Below are positions 8,867-17,743 of a stretch of 64,000 nt of DNA, in pieces. This DNA is from Gemmataceae bacterium. GTDB taxonomy: Bacteria > Planctomycetota > Planctomycetia > Gemmatales > Gemmataceae. The first letter of the stretch is position 1. Each line of letters starts with the position of its first letter. The position numbers and the translations under genes are program-made. The stretch covers positions 1-64,000 of the forward strand of contig SIAJ01000018.1 of assembly GCA_009691845.1 (NCBI GenBank), in the 5' to 3' direction. The notes under the pieces are model-generated. The model ran no database searches. It was not told where the DNA came from and saw only the letters and a program-made list of their open reading frames with translations.

Positions 8867-9310
8867 TTACCGTTCGAGGCGAAAGTCGAACGGCGGATTG
8901 GACCCTGCCTTCACGTCGGCCGTCAATCCGCTGGTTGACGGACTGGAATACCGTACGGGAATAGGCGACGGATTCTTCGGGATCGCTTTCTCTGGGTTCT
9001 TTCCAGCCAAGGGGATCTCGTCGGCCGACTGCAGCATGCGGCCAGGCGTCACCGTCACCGTGTACTCTCCGGCCGGCAGTCCGTCTCCCTTGTACGTCTT
9101 CACTTCATAAGTTCCGTCGTCGTTCAAGACAGCCGTTAGGGTCACGCCGAGCGTGAGATTCTCGAACGCGATGGTCGCACCTCTCACCGGTTGGTCGCCG
9201 AGAGTCACGTGCCCCCGTACGGGTCCGCGCGCGGGTCCTTCCTTGCAGCCAGACAGCATGACGCCAAGGAGGATCGCTGCCGAAAACGAGCGATTGCAAA
9301 GTGATTTCAT
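8867..9310 (-). CDS. Small lipoprotein with a carboxypeptidase-regulatory-like (transthyretin-type) domain
   Basis: The protein has 147 residues from ATG 9310; a TTG at 9319 with AGGA 6 bases upstream is an equally possible start. The N-terminus is a lipoprotein signal with lipobox LSGC. The body resembles the beta-sandwich seen in many planctomycete lipoproteins: VRGHVTLGDQPVRGATIAFEN, then LPAGEYTVTVTPGR. Such genes are typically found directly downstream of DUF1559 pseudopilin genes, exactly as here. The role is unknown; a cell-envelope location is supported by the lipobox. Confidence 0.8.
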   Translation of the reverse strand: MKSLCNRSFSAAILLGVMLSGCKEGPARGPVRGHVTLGDQPVRGATIAFENLTLGVTLTAVLNDDGTYEVKTYKGDGLPAGEYTVTVTPGRMLQSADEIPLAGKNPEKAIPKNPSPIPVRYSSPSTSGLTADVKAGSNPPFDFRLER

Positions 9311-9328
9311 GGAGGTCAAAGAGTGATC

Positions 9329-10297
9329 CTATTGGGCAAACACGTTGCCATCGTCCCGGTTGGCCATGTTGAACAGTGTCTGGAGTGACATACTCTCTTG
9401 AAGCATTCGCACGGAGCCATCGCCAAACAGGACGTTCACCCCGCCGGGATGGGCCGACTGCAGCGGGCGGTTTTGTCCGTAGTAGACATTGCTGACGCCC
9501 TGGTTCTCCCAGGTCTTATCGTTCAGGCGGTAACGAACCGTTGTCAGGTTCCAGTGGCGATTTTCTCCGGACCAGCCCGGCCCCATGGAGAACGAGTGCC
9601 CGAAGTCGCTGCGGCAATCAATTCTTGTGCCGGCCGCGTTGCGGCAGAAATCGGACTGTTCGGCAACGACGATCGTTTGCGAAGTTCCATCCGCGATGTC
9701 CGTTAGCTTCTTGGCTTCATGCGAAAGCAGTACGCCACCACGAGAGACCTGCCCCTTACCAAAGTGTTCGTAGCCCTCGCTATCCCGATTCAAAGTCGTG
9801 GCATGATCGACGGCGCCCGAGATGCCAACGTAGGTTGCCGATTGGACCCCATCGCCCGGGACGCTACCCATCAAAACCTTCTTGGGCAAGGTCGAGGATG
9901 GACAATACAGGATTTTCGACCACATTTGGCAAACCAAGGCCCCGTTGTACGTATTGGTCCCGTAGTACACGAGGCCGGTATGGACGTTGTACTGAGCCCG
10001 GAAATCGAACCGGAGGAACACGTTATCCTGCTCGATGTAAGACAGAAGGTATGTCCAGAACGAATGGCCGTATCCACCAGCCGGCGATTGTGTCCCTCCG
10101 GCGGGGAAGATGCCGTGACCTTCGTGATGGTTGTGTAAGGCAATGCCGATTTGCTTGAGATTGTTGGTGCAACTCATGCGGTTTGCGGCTTCACGGACCT
10201 TCTGCACGGCAGGCAGCAACAAGCCGATCAGGATCGCGATGATGGCAATGACCACCAGCAGTTCAATCAGCGTGAATGCCTTGCGACGAATGATCAT
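9329..10297 (-). CDS. DUF1559 type IV pseudopilin-like protein
   Basis: The protein has 322 residues. The prepilin signal [20 protein letters not shown] is near perfect: a short basic leader, cleavage before Phe and Glu at +5 of the mature protein, followed by a hydrophobic helix. The DUF1559 domain follows ([20 protein letters not shown]) and the family's C-terminal signature [17 protein letters not shown] is present. Planctomycetes encode tens to hundreds of these paralogues; they are presumed to assemble through a type II/IV-like system, but no function is proven. It forms a two-gene unit with the downstream lipoprotein. Confidence 0.95.
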   Translation of the reverse strand: MIIRRKAFTLIELLVVIAIIAILIGLLLPAVQKVREAANRMSCTNNLKQIGIALHNHHEGHGIFPAGGTQSPAGGYGHSFWTYLLSYIEQDNVFLRFDFRAQYNVHTGLVYYGTNTYNGALVCQMWSKILYCPSSTLPKKVLMGSVPGDGVQSATYVGISGAVDHATTLNRDSEGYEHFGKGQVSRGGVLLSHEAKKLTDIADGTSQTIVVAEQSDFCRNAAGTRIDCRSDFGHSFSMGPGWSGENRHWNLTTVRYRLNDKTWENQGVSNVYYGQNRPLQSAHPGGVNVLFGDGSVRMLQESMSLQTLFNMANRDDGNVFAQ

Positions 10298-10423
10298 GAC
10301 GATTCACCAACCAGGATGAGGGAGAGGAAAGACTTCTGCACCGGAGCTTCTAAGTGAATATATTCAGCTTCGGATTCGGCTACAAGTCGAGACTGTAGTG
10401 GGAGTTCGCTTCTCACGCGATTC

Positions 10424-11965
10424 TCATTCACTACTGACGGGGTTGGCAAGCGCTTGCCGGAAACGCTCGGCCAAGGCGCTCGCAGCTCGGTCGTAAGCAG
10501 CGGAGTCTTTCCAGGCCAAGCGTGGGTCCAGCACTTCGGAAGGAACACCTGGACATGCCACGGGCATCGAGAGCCCGAAAATAGGGTCCGTGCGAAACCC
10601 GGCCCGGTCGAGTTGGCCATCCAATGCCGCGTGCAGCATCGCCCGTGTGTGAACGAGATCGAAGCGTTCGCCAACGCCGTAGCCGCCGCCGGTCCAGCCG
10701 GTATTCAGCAGCCACACCGGTGCGCCGTGAGTTTGAAGTTTCTCGTGCAAGAGTGACGCGTAACGACGAGGATGGAGAGGCAAGAACGGGGCCGCGAAAC
10801 ACGGGCTGAACACGGCTCTGGGTTCCTTCACGCCGACTTCCGTGCCCGCGACCTTGGCCGTGTAGCCGCACAAAAAGTAGTCCATCGCCTGCTCCGGCGT
10901 CAGCCGCGAAATCGGGGGCAGCACACCGAACGCATCGCACGTGAGAAAGAAAATGGTTTTGGGATGGCCGCCTCGTTCTGTCGGTTCGTGGTTCTCAATG
11001 AACTCGATCGGGTAGGCGACCCGAGTGTTCTCCGTGTACTGTTGGCTGTCAAAATTCGGAACGCGATTTGCCAATAACGGAACGTTTTCCAGGATGCTGC
11101 CAAACCGGATCGCATCATAAATCTGCGGTTCCTTTTCCGCGGACAGCCGAATGGTCTTGGCGTAGCAGCCCCCTTCGATGTTGAACACGCCTTCGTTCGA
11201 CCAGCCATGCTCGTCGTCGCCAATCAGTCGGCGGGCAGGATCAGCAGACAGCGTCGTCTTGCCCGTACCCGAAAGGCCGAAAAACAGGGCTACGTTGCCG
11301 TCCGCTCCCAGGTTGGCGGAGCAGTGCATCGAGAACACGCCTTTCCACGGCAAGATCGCGTTCAGGATGGTGAAGATCGATTTCTTGATCTCACCGGCGT
11401 AGTGGGTGCCGGCAATCAGGATGGTCTTGCGTTCAAAACTAACCGCGATGACAGCAGGAGAATTTAGCCCTTCAGCCTTGGCGTCGAAGCGAAGGCCCGG
11501 CAAAGCCAATATCAGCCATTCCGGTTCAAAAGCCGCCAACTCGGCCGCATTGGGCCGCAGGAACAGGCACCGGGCGAAATGAGCGTGCCAGGCTTGCTCC
11601 GCGATCACGCGTACGTTCAGACGATGTTGGGGGTCGGCACAGGCCGCGGCATCCTGCACGAACAACTCGAGACCGCTGGCGTATTTTTGCGCCTGAACCA
11701 GCAATCGATCGAACGCGGCCGAACTCATCGGCTGGTTTGTGGCACCCCAATCAATTTCACGCTCGATGCTCGATTCGCGGACGAAGTACTTGTCCTTCGG
11801 CGAACGTGCGGTGCGCTCCCCCGTCAGGGCGACGAAGGATCCTGATTCGGCCAGTTGGCCCTCTCCCCGTCGAAGCGCATGTTCGACCAACTCTGCCGCC
11901 GGCAGATTCGCATGAATGGCACAGACGGGTGCCAGCCCATGACGAGACAAATCGGGAACGGGCAT
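10424..11965 (-). CDS. pckA: Phosphoenolpyruvate carboxykinase (ATP)
   Basis: The protein has 513 residues, close to the usual 520-540. It interconverts oxaloacetate plus ATP with PEP, CO2 and ADP, the gateway step of gluconeogenesis, in the cytoplasm. The substrate-binding start GERTARSPKDKYFVRE, the P-loop GLSGTGKTTLSAD (kinase-1a), the metal-binding IGDDEHGW (kinase-2) and NIEGGCYAKTI are all intact. FNSG-type C-terminal residues are represented by LLNTGWTGGGYG. It lies 43 bases downstream of the voltage-sensor-like gene on the same strand but without evident functional link. Confidence 0.97.
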   Translation of the reverse strand: MPVPDLSRHGLAPVCAIHANLPAAELVEHALRRGEGQLAESGSFVALTGERTARSPKDKYFVRESSIEREIDWGATNQPMSSAAFDRLLVQAQKYASGLELFVQDAAACADPQHRLNVRVIAEQAWHAHFARCLFLRPNAAELAAFEPEWLILALPGLRFDAKAEGLNSPAVIAVSFERKTILIAGTHYAGEIKKSIFTILNAILPWKGVFSMHCSANLGADGNVALFFGLSGTGKTTLSADPARRLIGDDEHGWSNEGVFNIEGGCYAKTIRLSAEKEPQIYDAIRFGSILENVPLLANRVPNFDSQQYTENTRVAYPIEFIENHEPTERGGHPKTIFFLTCDAFGVLPPISRLTPEQAMDYFLCGYTAKVAGTEVGVKEPRAVFSPCFAAPFLPLHPRRYASLLHEKLQTHGAPVWLLNTGWTGGGYGVGERFDLVHTRAMLHAALDGQLDRAGFRTDPIFGLSMPVACPGVPSEVLDPRLAWKDSAAYDRAASALAERFRQALANPVSSE

Positions 11966-12008
11966 GAAGGCAACTCGGGGTCCGAAAATGAAATTATAGT
12001 CAGGCAGC

Positions 12009-13010
12009 CTATGGACGTGTCGTCTCGTTGGTGGGCTGGACCGACGGGTCGCGTTCGCGTTCTTCTCGTTCGGCAGCCGCTAGTTCTTCGGCCAGCTTGG
12101 CTCGAACGACATCCGCCTGGGCTCGCAGATCGTTGAGTGCCAGTTCCCGCTCGGCAATCTGAAGCTCGAGCGTTCGCAACTGCTTGGTTAGCGTATTGCC
12201 GGTTAGCTTGGCAACTACGCGAAGAACCAGCACCGCCCGCCAGCCCTTCATCATGAGGCCACGCAGCCGATAAATCTGCCCCATGCGCGCAAGTTGTTCG
12301 GGTGCCACCGCCCTCGTGAGCCGCAGAAGCCGGGCCAGCGGGGCCGCGTCGGCCCAGGCTCTCAGCATGAATTCCAGCATCGGCAGCAACACGATTGCCA
12401 GGTCCAGCCAGCGTTCCTTGCTGTAGACGAACGGTTTCCTGATGGCCGAGACTTTGATGATGAACTCAAACGCGAAGGCGACCCAGATCACCCCCACGCT
12501 GATCTGCAGGGCTAACTCCAAGGAGGGATTCGCCTTGACCTCATCGGCACGAAGGAACTGGAAGCCGAGTGCTGGGAGGATCAACAGCGCGAACACTAGC
12601 ATCGGCTTGTGAAACCCGCGTTCCAGGCGATCTTCCAAGGGCTTGCCGCGATCGCACCAGCCCCAGAAAGGAAGCCAGAGCTTGCCTGTGAACGGGCACG
12701 GCATGCCCATTCTCATCGGCGGAACTATCGTGATGAACATGGCCCGGACGATCGTCGGCAGTAATGGACGCAGCACGCGATCGCGCAGGACGACGGCAAT
12801 CCAGGTTTCAAGCGCGATGATCGTTCCCAGGATGCAATGGCAGCCAAGCATGATCGCCAATTCGATCGGTAGCTCGTCCCCGGGAGCCCCGGGCGAAATG
12901 TCCCGATGGACGATCCCGGCGATCACCAACAAGTCGAGAAAGGCGAGCCAGAACATTACCCGAGCGAGCGGGTACGTTCTCGTTTCGGTAGTGGGCAAGT
13001 GCTCGCTCAT
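12009..13010 (-). CDS. Membrane protein with voltage-sensor-like S2-S4 segment and C-terminal coiled coil, no pore
   Basis: The protein has 333 residues. Two hydrophobic helices near the start (17-35, 48-75) and one at 136-153 precede a stretch resembling the S2-S4 part of a voltage-sensor domain: IWVAFAFEFIIKVSA (S2-like, acidic Glu then Lys), WLDLAIVLLPMLEFMLRAW (S3-like, with the conserved Asp203) and LARLLRLTRAV (S4-like, Arg every third or so residue). No TVGYGD-type selectivity filter or S5-S6 pore follows. Instead residues 270-320 form a charged heptad-like coiled coil (LRTLELQIAERELALNDLR). Voltage sensor plus coiled coil without pore is the layout of Hv1 proton channels, but homology is not shown. 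It may equally be a degenerate ion-transport-family protein. Confidence 0.6.
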   Translation of the reverse strand: MSEHLPTTETRTYPLARVMFWLAFLDLLVIAGIVHRDISPGAPGDELPIELAIMLGCHCILGTIIALETWIAVVLRDRVLRPLLPTIVRAMFITIVPPMRMGMPCPFTGKLWLPFWGWCDRGKPLEDRLERGFHKPMLVFALLILPALGFQFLRADEVKANPSLELALQISVGVIWVAFAFEFIIKVSAIRKPFVYSKERWLDLAIVLLPMLEFMLRAWADAAPLARLLRLTRAVAPEQLARMGQIYRLRGLMMKGWRAVLVLRVVAKLTGNTLTKQLRTLELQIAERELALNDLRAQADVVRAKLAEELAAAEREERERDPSVQPTNETTRP

Positions 13011-13092
13011 CTTTGGCTATCTTACTTGTAAAACAATCCGGGCCTACCATGCTCTCAACAGGTTATTCGCTCCTCAAGCCGGGACCTTCCAC

Positions 13093-13977
13093 ATGATTCG
13101 CATCTGCTTGCTACTCCTGTCTTTCGGTTCGCTTACCGCCGACGCGGCCGAGCCGACCATCATCGACCTTTGGCCCGGCAAACCGCCTGGCGAGACCAAG
13201 GACCTTCCTCCTGAGATCGACATCGCCAAGGATACGGACAAGCCCGTGGGCGATCGACGCATCCTGAAAATCACCAATGTCAGCAAGCCGACGCTGGCAA
13301 TCTATCGACCCGAACAGAGCATCGATACGGGGGCCGCAGTCGTCATCCTTCCCGGCGGTGGGCACTACATTCTGGCTTACGATCACGAAGGAACCGAGGC
13401 GGCCGAGTGGCTCGCCAAGAACGGCGTGACCGGCATCGTGCTGAAGTATCGCGTGCCGGCACGGGACAAGGACAAGCGCTGGCTCGCGGCCGTGCAGGAT
13501 ACGCAACGAGCCGTGCGTGTTGTTCGCGGCAAAGCCAAGGACTGGGGCATCGACCCGAAGCGAATCGGCGTTCTCGGTTTCTCGGCCGGCGGCGAGGCGG
13601 CCGGCATCGCTGCGATCCAACATGCTCAGGATCATTATCCGATCGACGGCGAACAACTCTCTTCACGACCGGATTTCGTGGCCCTGATCTATGCCGGGGG
13701 TTTCCTGGAAAAGGATAACACCAAACTTCGCGATTACGTGAAGCCAACCAAAACCACGCCGCCCATGTTCCTGGCCCACGCGTTCGACGATGGCGTCGAT
13801 GTTCGCAACAGCATTCTGATGGCCTCAGAAATGAAGGTTGTCGGCGTGCCATGTGAATTGCACGTCTACGCCACCGGCGGGCACGGCTACGGCATGAGGA
13901 ACACCGGCCACCCGGTCAACGCCTGGCCGCAACGCTGCCTGGAATGGATGACCAAGCAGGGTTATCTCAAGAAATAG
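13093..13977 (+). CDS. Secreted alpha/beta hydrolase (esterase/acetyl xylan esterase-like)
   Basis: The 294-residue protein starts at ATG 13093 because a signal peptide follows at once (IRICLLLLSFGSLTADAAE). The alpha/beta hydrolase fold is visible: the oxyanion segment VVILPGGGHYILAYDHEG, the nucleophile elbow GVLGFSAGGEAAG (Ser), an acid in LAHAFDDGVDV and the catalytic His in YATGGHGYGM. The family (BD-FAE/esterase-like) removes acyl groups from polysaccharides, and the opening IDLWPGKPPGE is typical of secreted planctomycete members. Substrate unknown. It is monocistronic, divergent from the voltage-sensor-like gene. Confidence 0.88.
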   Translation: MIRICLLLLSFGSLTADAAEPTIIDLWPGKPPGETKDLPPEIDIAKDTDKPVGDRRILKITNVSKPTLAIYRPEQSIDTGAAVVILPGGGHYILAYDHEGTEAAEWLAKNGVTGIVLKYRVPARDKDKRWLAAVQDTQRAVRVVRGKAKDWGIDPKRIGVLGFSAGGEAAGIAAIQHAQDHYPIDGEQLSSRPDFVALIYAGGFLEKDNTKLRDYVKPTKTTPPMFLAHAFDDGVDVRNSILMASEMKVVGVPCELHVYATGGHGYGMRNTGHPVNAWPQRCLEWMTKQGYLKK

Positions 13978-13995
13978 GCGAGCGAAATACACGAA

Positions 13996-14014
13996 CCCCG
14001 GGCGAAAACCGGGG
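13996..14014. repeat. Short GC hairpin after the hydrolase gene
   Basis: CCCCGG-GCGAAAA-CCGGGG forms a 6-bp stem with a GNRA-like loop 18 bases after the stop of the hydrolase. It has no U-tract, so termination by it is only possible, not shown. Confidence 0.5.
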
Positions 14015-14126
14015 AGCGTGGCCGTGAACGGATTCAACATGCTGTTGTAAGACGTGGTCTCGGGCCGGTCGCAATCCTGGCTTCGCCAATCTCGCCGGTG
14101 CTTGCGGCCTCGACGACGGAGTTGGC

Positions 14127-15479
14127 TTACACCAACTCTTGAATGGGCTCGCCCCGACAGATGGGGAATGGCCGGCCCGATTGATCGTTCACTTCCGTAT
14201 GAGGATTGATGCCGAGATGGTGGAAGATTGTCGCGAGAAGATCATGTGGATCGAGCGGGCGATCTTTCGGGCGTTCGCCGGTGCTGGTCGTCGAGCCGAT
14301 TACCTGGCCCATCGGCATGCCACCGCCGGAAATTAGAATCGACATTGCGCTCGGCCAATGATCGCGGCCGATGATGCCGTCTTTCTTTTCCAGGCGAGGC
14401 GTGCGACCGAACTCGCCGGTGACGATGAGCAACACTTTCTGGTCGAGTCCACGTTCGTATAGATCGTTAATGAGGGTTGAAACCACGTGATCGTATCGCG
14501 GCATGCGGGCGAGCATGGCACCTTGCATATCCCAGTTCACGGCATGATCGTCCCAGTTGTGTGCCTTCGATCCCGGTCCGCTGCCGCGAGCACAGACGGT
14601 CACGAAACTCACGCCCGCTTCGACGAGTCGCCTGGCAGTGAGCACTTCCTGGCCTTCGCCTTCTCCGAACTTGTCGCGAGTTTTCGGGTCTTCACGCGAT
14701 AGATCGAACGCCTTATGGACTTCACCAGACGACATCATCTCAAGTGCCTGGCGGCCGAAGCCATCCATCGTGTCCATCGTGCCGGTCGCGTCCAGCGAAT
14801 GTCGCATCTTGTCGAAATCGCGACGGAGTGTGAGTCGATCGCCAAGCCTTCGTCCATCCACGATCGGCACGCTATCACGGATGCCGCCGTTGACGATCGG
14901 CACGCGATGGAGGGAAGGCCAATATCCCTCGGAAATGCCCGCCGCGTAATCCGGACCGTTCACGACGACTCCGTTCACGGCAAGTGCCGTCGGCATGCCC
15001 GGCTTACTTGCGGGCCGCAAGCGATTGACGATTGCCCCCACCTGCGGGTAGTGCGATTCGTAGCCCGTGCCCGATTTCAGCTTGCCGTAGCCACTCAGGA
15101 ATCGGCGATGGCCCGCGAAGTGGTCGGCCTCGTCGTGCGTGACGGAACGAATCAGCGAGAAGCGGTCGGCAATCTTCGCGTGTTTGGGCAGATGCTCGCA
15201 GACCTCGATGCCGGGCACGTTGGTCTTGATCGGCTTGAACGGGCCCCGGATATCGTCCGGGGCATCGGGCTTCATATCGTAGGTTTCGAGATGACTCGGC
15301 CCTCCGTGTGCGAAGAGCAGAATGACGGCCGTATCCTTGGGTTTGGCGGATTCTTGAGCCCGTGCTCGAAGCATGTCCCCAAGCGTCAGCCCGCCGATGC
15401 CCAGGAAACCGAGCCGCATCCACTCTCGACGAGTGGGCCGCCCGAAGTTCGCTGCCGAATTTGTCTCGAGGTGAAACAT
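14127..15479 (-). CDS. DUF1501 family protein, Tat-exported
   Basis: The protein has 450 residues from ATG 15479. It begins with a Tat-type signal (TRREWMRLGFLGIGGLTLGDML). The DUF1501 body belongs to the alkaline-phosphatase/sulfatase-like fold: LLFAHGGPSHLETYDMKPDAP, LIRSVTHDEADHFAGHRRF, and LLIVTGEFGRTPRLEKKDGIIGRDHWP near the end, with metal-type Asp/His residues. Members usually pair with a PSCyt1/DUF1549 gene in planctomycetes; one lies 4 kb away on the same strand, though not adjacent. The reaction is unknown. It is divergent from the PQQ-propeller gene, and no good ribosome site was seen at the chosen start. Confidence 0.92.
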   Translation of the reverse strand: MFHLETNSAANFGRPTRREWMRLGFLGIGGLTLGDMLRARAQESAKPKDTAVILLFAHGGPSHLETYDMKPDAPDDIRGPFKPIKTNVPGIEVCEHLPKHAKIADRFSLIRSVTHDEADHFAGHRRFLSGYGKLKSGTGYESHYPQVGAIVNRLRPASKPGMPTALAVNGVVVNGPDYAAGISEGYWPSLHRVPIVNGGIRDSVPIVDGRRLGDRLTLRRDFDKMRHSLDATGTMDTMDGFGRQALEMMSSGEVHKAFDLSREDPKTRDKFGEGEGQEVLTARRLVEAGVSFVTVCARGSGPGSKAHNWDDHAVNWDMQGAMLARMPRYDHVVSTLINDLYERGLDQKVLLIVTGEFGRTPRLEKKDGIIGRDHWPSAMSILISGGGMPMGQVIGSTTSTGERPKDRPLDPHDLLATIFHHLGINPHTEVNDQSGRPFPICRGEPIQELV

Positions 15480-15564
15480 CGAAGAGAGTCCCAATCTGCG
15501 ATGAAGGTTCGAGAAAGAAGTATACTTCGGAATCGCTGCGGTTGCAATTCTGACAACGAGATCA

Positions 15565-17658
15565 ATGATGATGCATATGCGAACCCTATTTGCTCTCGCG
15601 ATTTGTGTAGTTCCCCTCATCGCCGCCGAGCCCATGAGTGGCTGGCGCGGAAATGGCACCGGTTTGTACCCGGAGGCCGATCCGCCCCTCGAATGGTTTC
15701 GCAAGCCCGTCGGGGCGATGGACGGAATGCGTGCTTCCGCATTGAAGCCCAAGGGCTCCGAGCATGGAGATGCCCCGTTGGTCGTGAAGGGGCTGATTCC
15801 GGAATGGCTCGCGATCGGGCCGTTCGCCGTTGCGGATTCGGTGAAGGACTTCGATCGCGATCATCTCGGTGGCGAGGTTACAATCGAGCCCGTGGCCGAT
15901 GAAAAATCCGCCGAGCAAGTCTGGAAGAGTCTGATCGCCCCCAAGGACGACATGCATGTCTTCGGCACCGCAGAGATGCCGTTTTTCGATCTCGCCAAGA
16001 CACTTGGCTTTAAACCGAACCAGGTCGGGTATGCCCATGCCTGGCTCTTCTCGCCACGTGGCGGCAAGGTGCGTGGCATCGTCGAACATGGCCATGGGTT
16101 CAAGGCGTGGGTGAACGGCAAGAAAGTCTATCGCTCGCCTCAACGCGGATCTGCCCTGGGTTTCTACACGGCCATCAGTCGCACGGAACTCGCCCATAGC
16201 GACCCGGAATCACCTCGATTCGAAGTCGAACTGCGACCAGGCTGGAATCGCCTGCTCGTGAAACTCAGCACCTCGAACAAGGACGATTTCAAGGACATGC
16301 GTTTCTGTTTGCGATTCATGGACCCGCCCGATGTGAAGTACGAATCGAAGAACATCGCCTGGTTGACACCGTTGCCGGGCCGCAGCACCTCGACGCCGAT
16401 CATGCATGGCAACCGCCTATTCGTGATGGCCGAGCCAGATGAACTGCTCTGCCTCGACAAAACCAATGGCCGAGTGCTTTGGTCACGCTTCATCAATTAC
16501 TACGAGGCCCTCACTCCCGCAGAGAAACAGGCCCAGCCTGCGTTTGCCGGGAAGGTCGATCCGCAGATCGCCAGGTTGACTCGGGAGAAGGAGCGATCGA
16601 AACGCCTCTCGTTGCGAGCTGAGTTGCACAAGACGCTTGTCGGCATCGATGCGGCTCGGTTCAAGCTGGCGGCCGACGGGCATTTTGAGTCGCATTTCGG
16701 CATCGTTGGCTTCACCATGCCGACGCCGGTTTGCGATGGCAAGCACGTTTACGTTTGGTCCGGCATGGGCGTGGCCGTATGCTTCGACCTCGAAGGCAAG
16801 CGCGAATGGATCACGCGGATTCCGGACGAGGCACTCAGTTACGGTTCCTCACCGGCACTCGTCGATGGCGTGCTGGTCGTTTTTCAACATGGCTTGTTTG
16901 GTCTCGATGCCAAGTCGGGCAAGGTGCTTTGGCAGCAGAAACGAATCAAGAACAACGTGGCCGCGTTGCAAGGAGCGATGGCGGGAGGTAAACCGGTCGT
17001 GGTCACGCAACGAGGCGATCTCATTCGGCCATCCGATGGCGAAATCCTCTATCGCCCGAAGGACAGTCAGTCGGCGGGAGATATCGGCTGGGCACCGTCA
17101 ACAATTATTGGCAGCCGAATGTATCAACCGCAATACGGAGTGACCTCCGTGACCATCACGGACCTCAAGGAATTATCGCCCGCCGGCGACCCGTTGCTAG
17201 TGCAGAAGATTGCCTTGCCGGAGATGGTCTCGCGTGGTCCCGATGGCAAATCGTGGAGCGATCGCTGGACGGCCGGCTCGCCGCTTGTGTGGGGTGGGTT
17301 TCTGTATCAGGCGGACATCTACCAGGTTCTCTATGCGGTCGAGTTGGCCACGGGGAAGATGTATTATCGGCGGGAAATGCCTCTGGAAGGATTGACCCAT
17401 TACAACGCGGTCGCAATGGCCGCGAGCCCGACGTTGATCGGCAAGCACCTGTTCCTTTGCGACAATCAAGGCAGCACGCTCATTGTGCAAGCGGGCTCGT
17501 CGTACCGACGGATCTCTCAGAACAAGATCGGCACAGTCATGGACCGCAAGTGGCCGATCCCAGCACAAGAGACGTTGACGTACTCGCCGCCGATTGCAGA
17601 TGGCGGGCGGATCTATTTGCGTGGCGAGGGCTATATGTATTGCGTCGGGGAGAAATGA
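15565..17658 (+). CDS. Secreted PQQ-like (BamB-type) beta-propeller protein
   Basis: The protein has 697 residues; several ATGs crowd the start (15565, 15568, 15571, 15577), and MRTLFALAICVVPLIAAEP is the signal peptide. Residues 60-250 form a sandwich-like domain (WLAIGPFAVADSVKDFD; HGFKAWVNGKKVYRS) typical of carbohydrate-binding or ligand domains in planctomycete proteins. From about 270 onward come PQQ-like propeller blades (NRLFVMAEPDELLCLDKTNGRVLW, VLVVFQHGLFGLDAKSGKVLW, YAVELATGKMYYRREMPLEG). No PQQ-enzyme active-site residues were identified, so a binding or scaffold role is more likely than a dehydrogenase. Confidence 0.85.
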   Translation: MMMHMRTLFALAICVVPLIAAEPMSGWRGNGTGLYPEADPPLEWFRKPVGAMDGMRASALKPKGSEHGDAPLVVKGLIPEWLAIGPFAVADSVKDFDRDHLGGEVTIEPVADEKSAEQVWKSLIAPKDDMHVFGTAEMPFFDLAKTLGFKPNQVGYAHAWLFSPRGGKVRGIVEHGHGFKAWVNGKKVYRSPQRGSALGFYTAISRTELAHSDPESPRFEVELRPGWNRLLVKLSTSNKDDFKDMRFCLRFMDPPDVKYESKNIAWLTPLPGRSTSTPIMHGNRLFVMAEPDELLCLDKTNGRVLWSRFINYYEALTPAEKQAQPAFAGKVDPQIARLTREKERSKRLSLRAELHKTLVGIDAARFKLAADGHFESHFGIVGFTMPTPVCDGKHVYVWSGMGVAVCFDLEGKREWITRIPDEALSYGSSPALVDGVLVVFQHGLFGLDAKSGKVLWQQKRIKNNVAALQGAMAGGKPVVVTQRGDLIRPSDGEILYRPKDSQSAGDIGWAPSTIIGSRMYQPQYGVTSVTITDLKELSPAGDPLLVQKIALPEMVSRGPDGKSWSDRWTAGSPLVWGGFLYQADIYQVLYAVELATGKMYYRREMPLEGLTHYNAVAMAASPTLIGKHLFLCDNQGSTLIVQAGSSYRRISQNKIGTVMDRKWPIPAQETLTYSPPIADGGRIYLRGEGYMYCVGEK

Positions 17659-17671
17659 GGGAATGCGATTC

Positions 17672-17728
17672 GTAGAGCAAGCGTCCCGCTCGCTTCAGGG
17701 CACACAGCAAGTGGGACGCTTGCTGTAC
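17672..17728. repeat. Imperfect 23-bp inverted repeat (family E) between convergent genes
   Basis: Arms 17672-17694 and 17706-17728 match at 20 of 23 positions around an 11-base loop; the core is AGCAAGCGTCCC. It sits between the stops of the PQQ-type gene and leuA, so it could serve either strand. No U-tract is seen. Confidence 0.85.
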
Positions 17729-17743
17729 GGAACGAACCCGTCC

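Noticed and set aside
14715-15902. 395-codon plus-strand frame
   Set aside because: Covers the DUF1501 gene on the opposite strand and the first part of the PQQ-type gene in another frame; no motif of its own.
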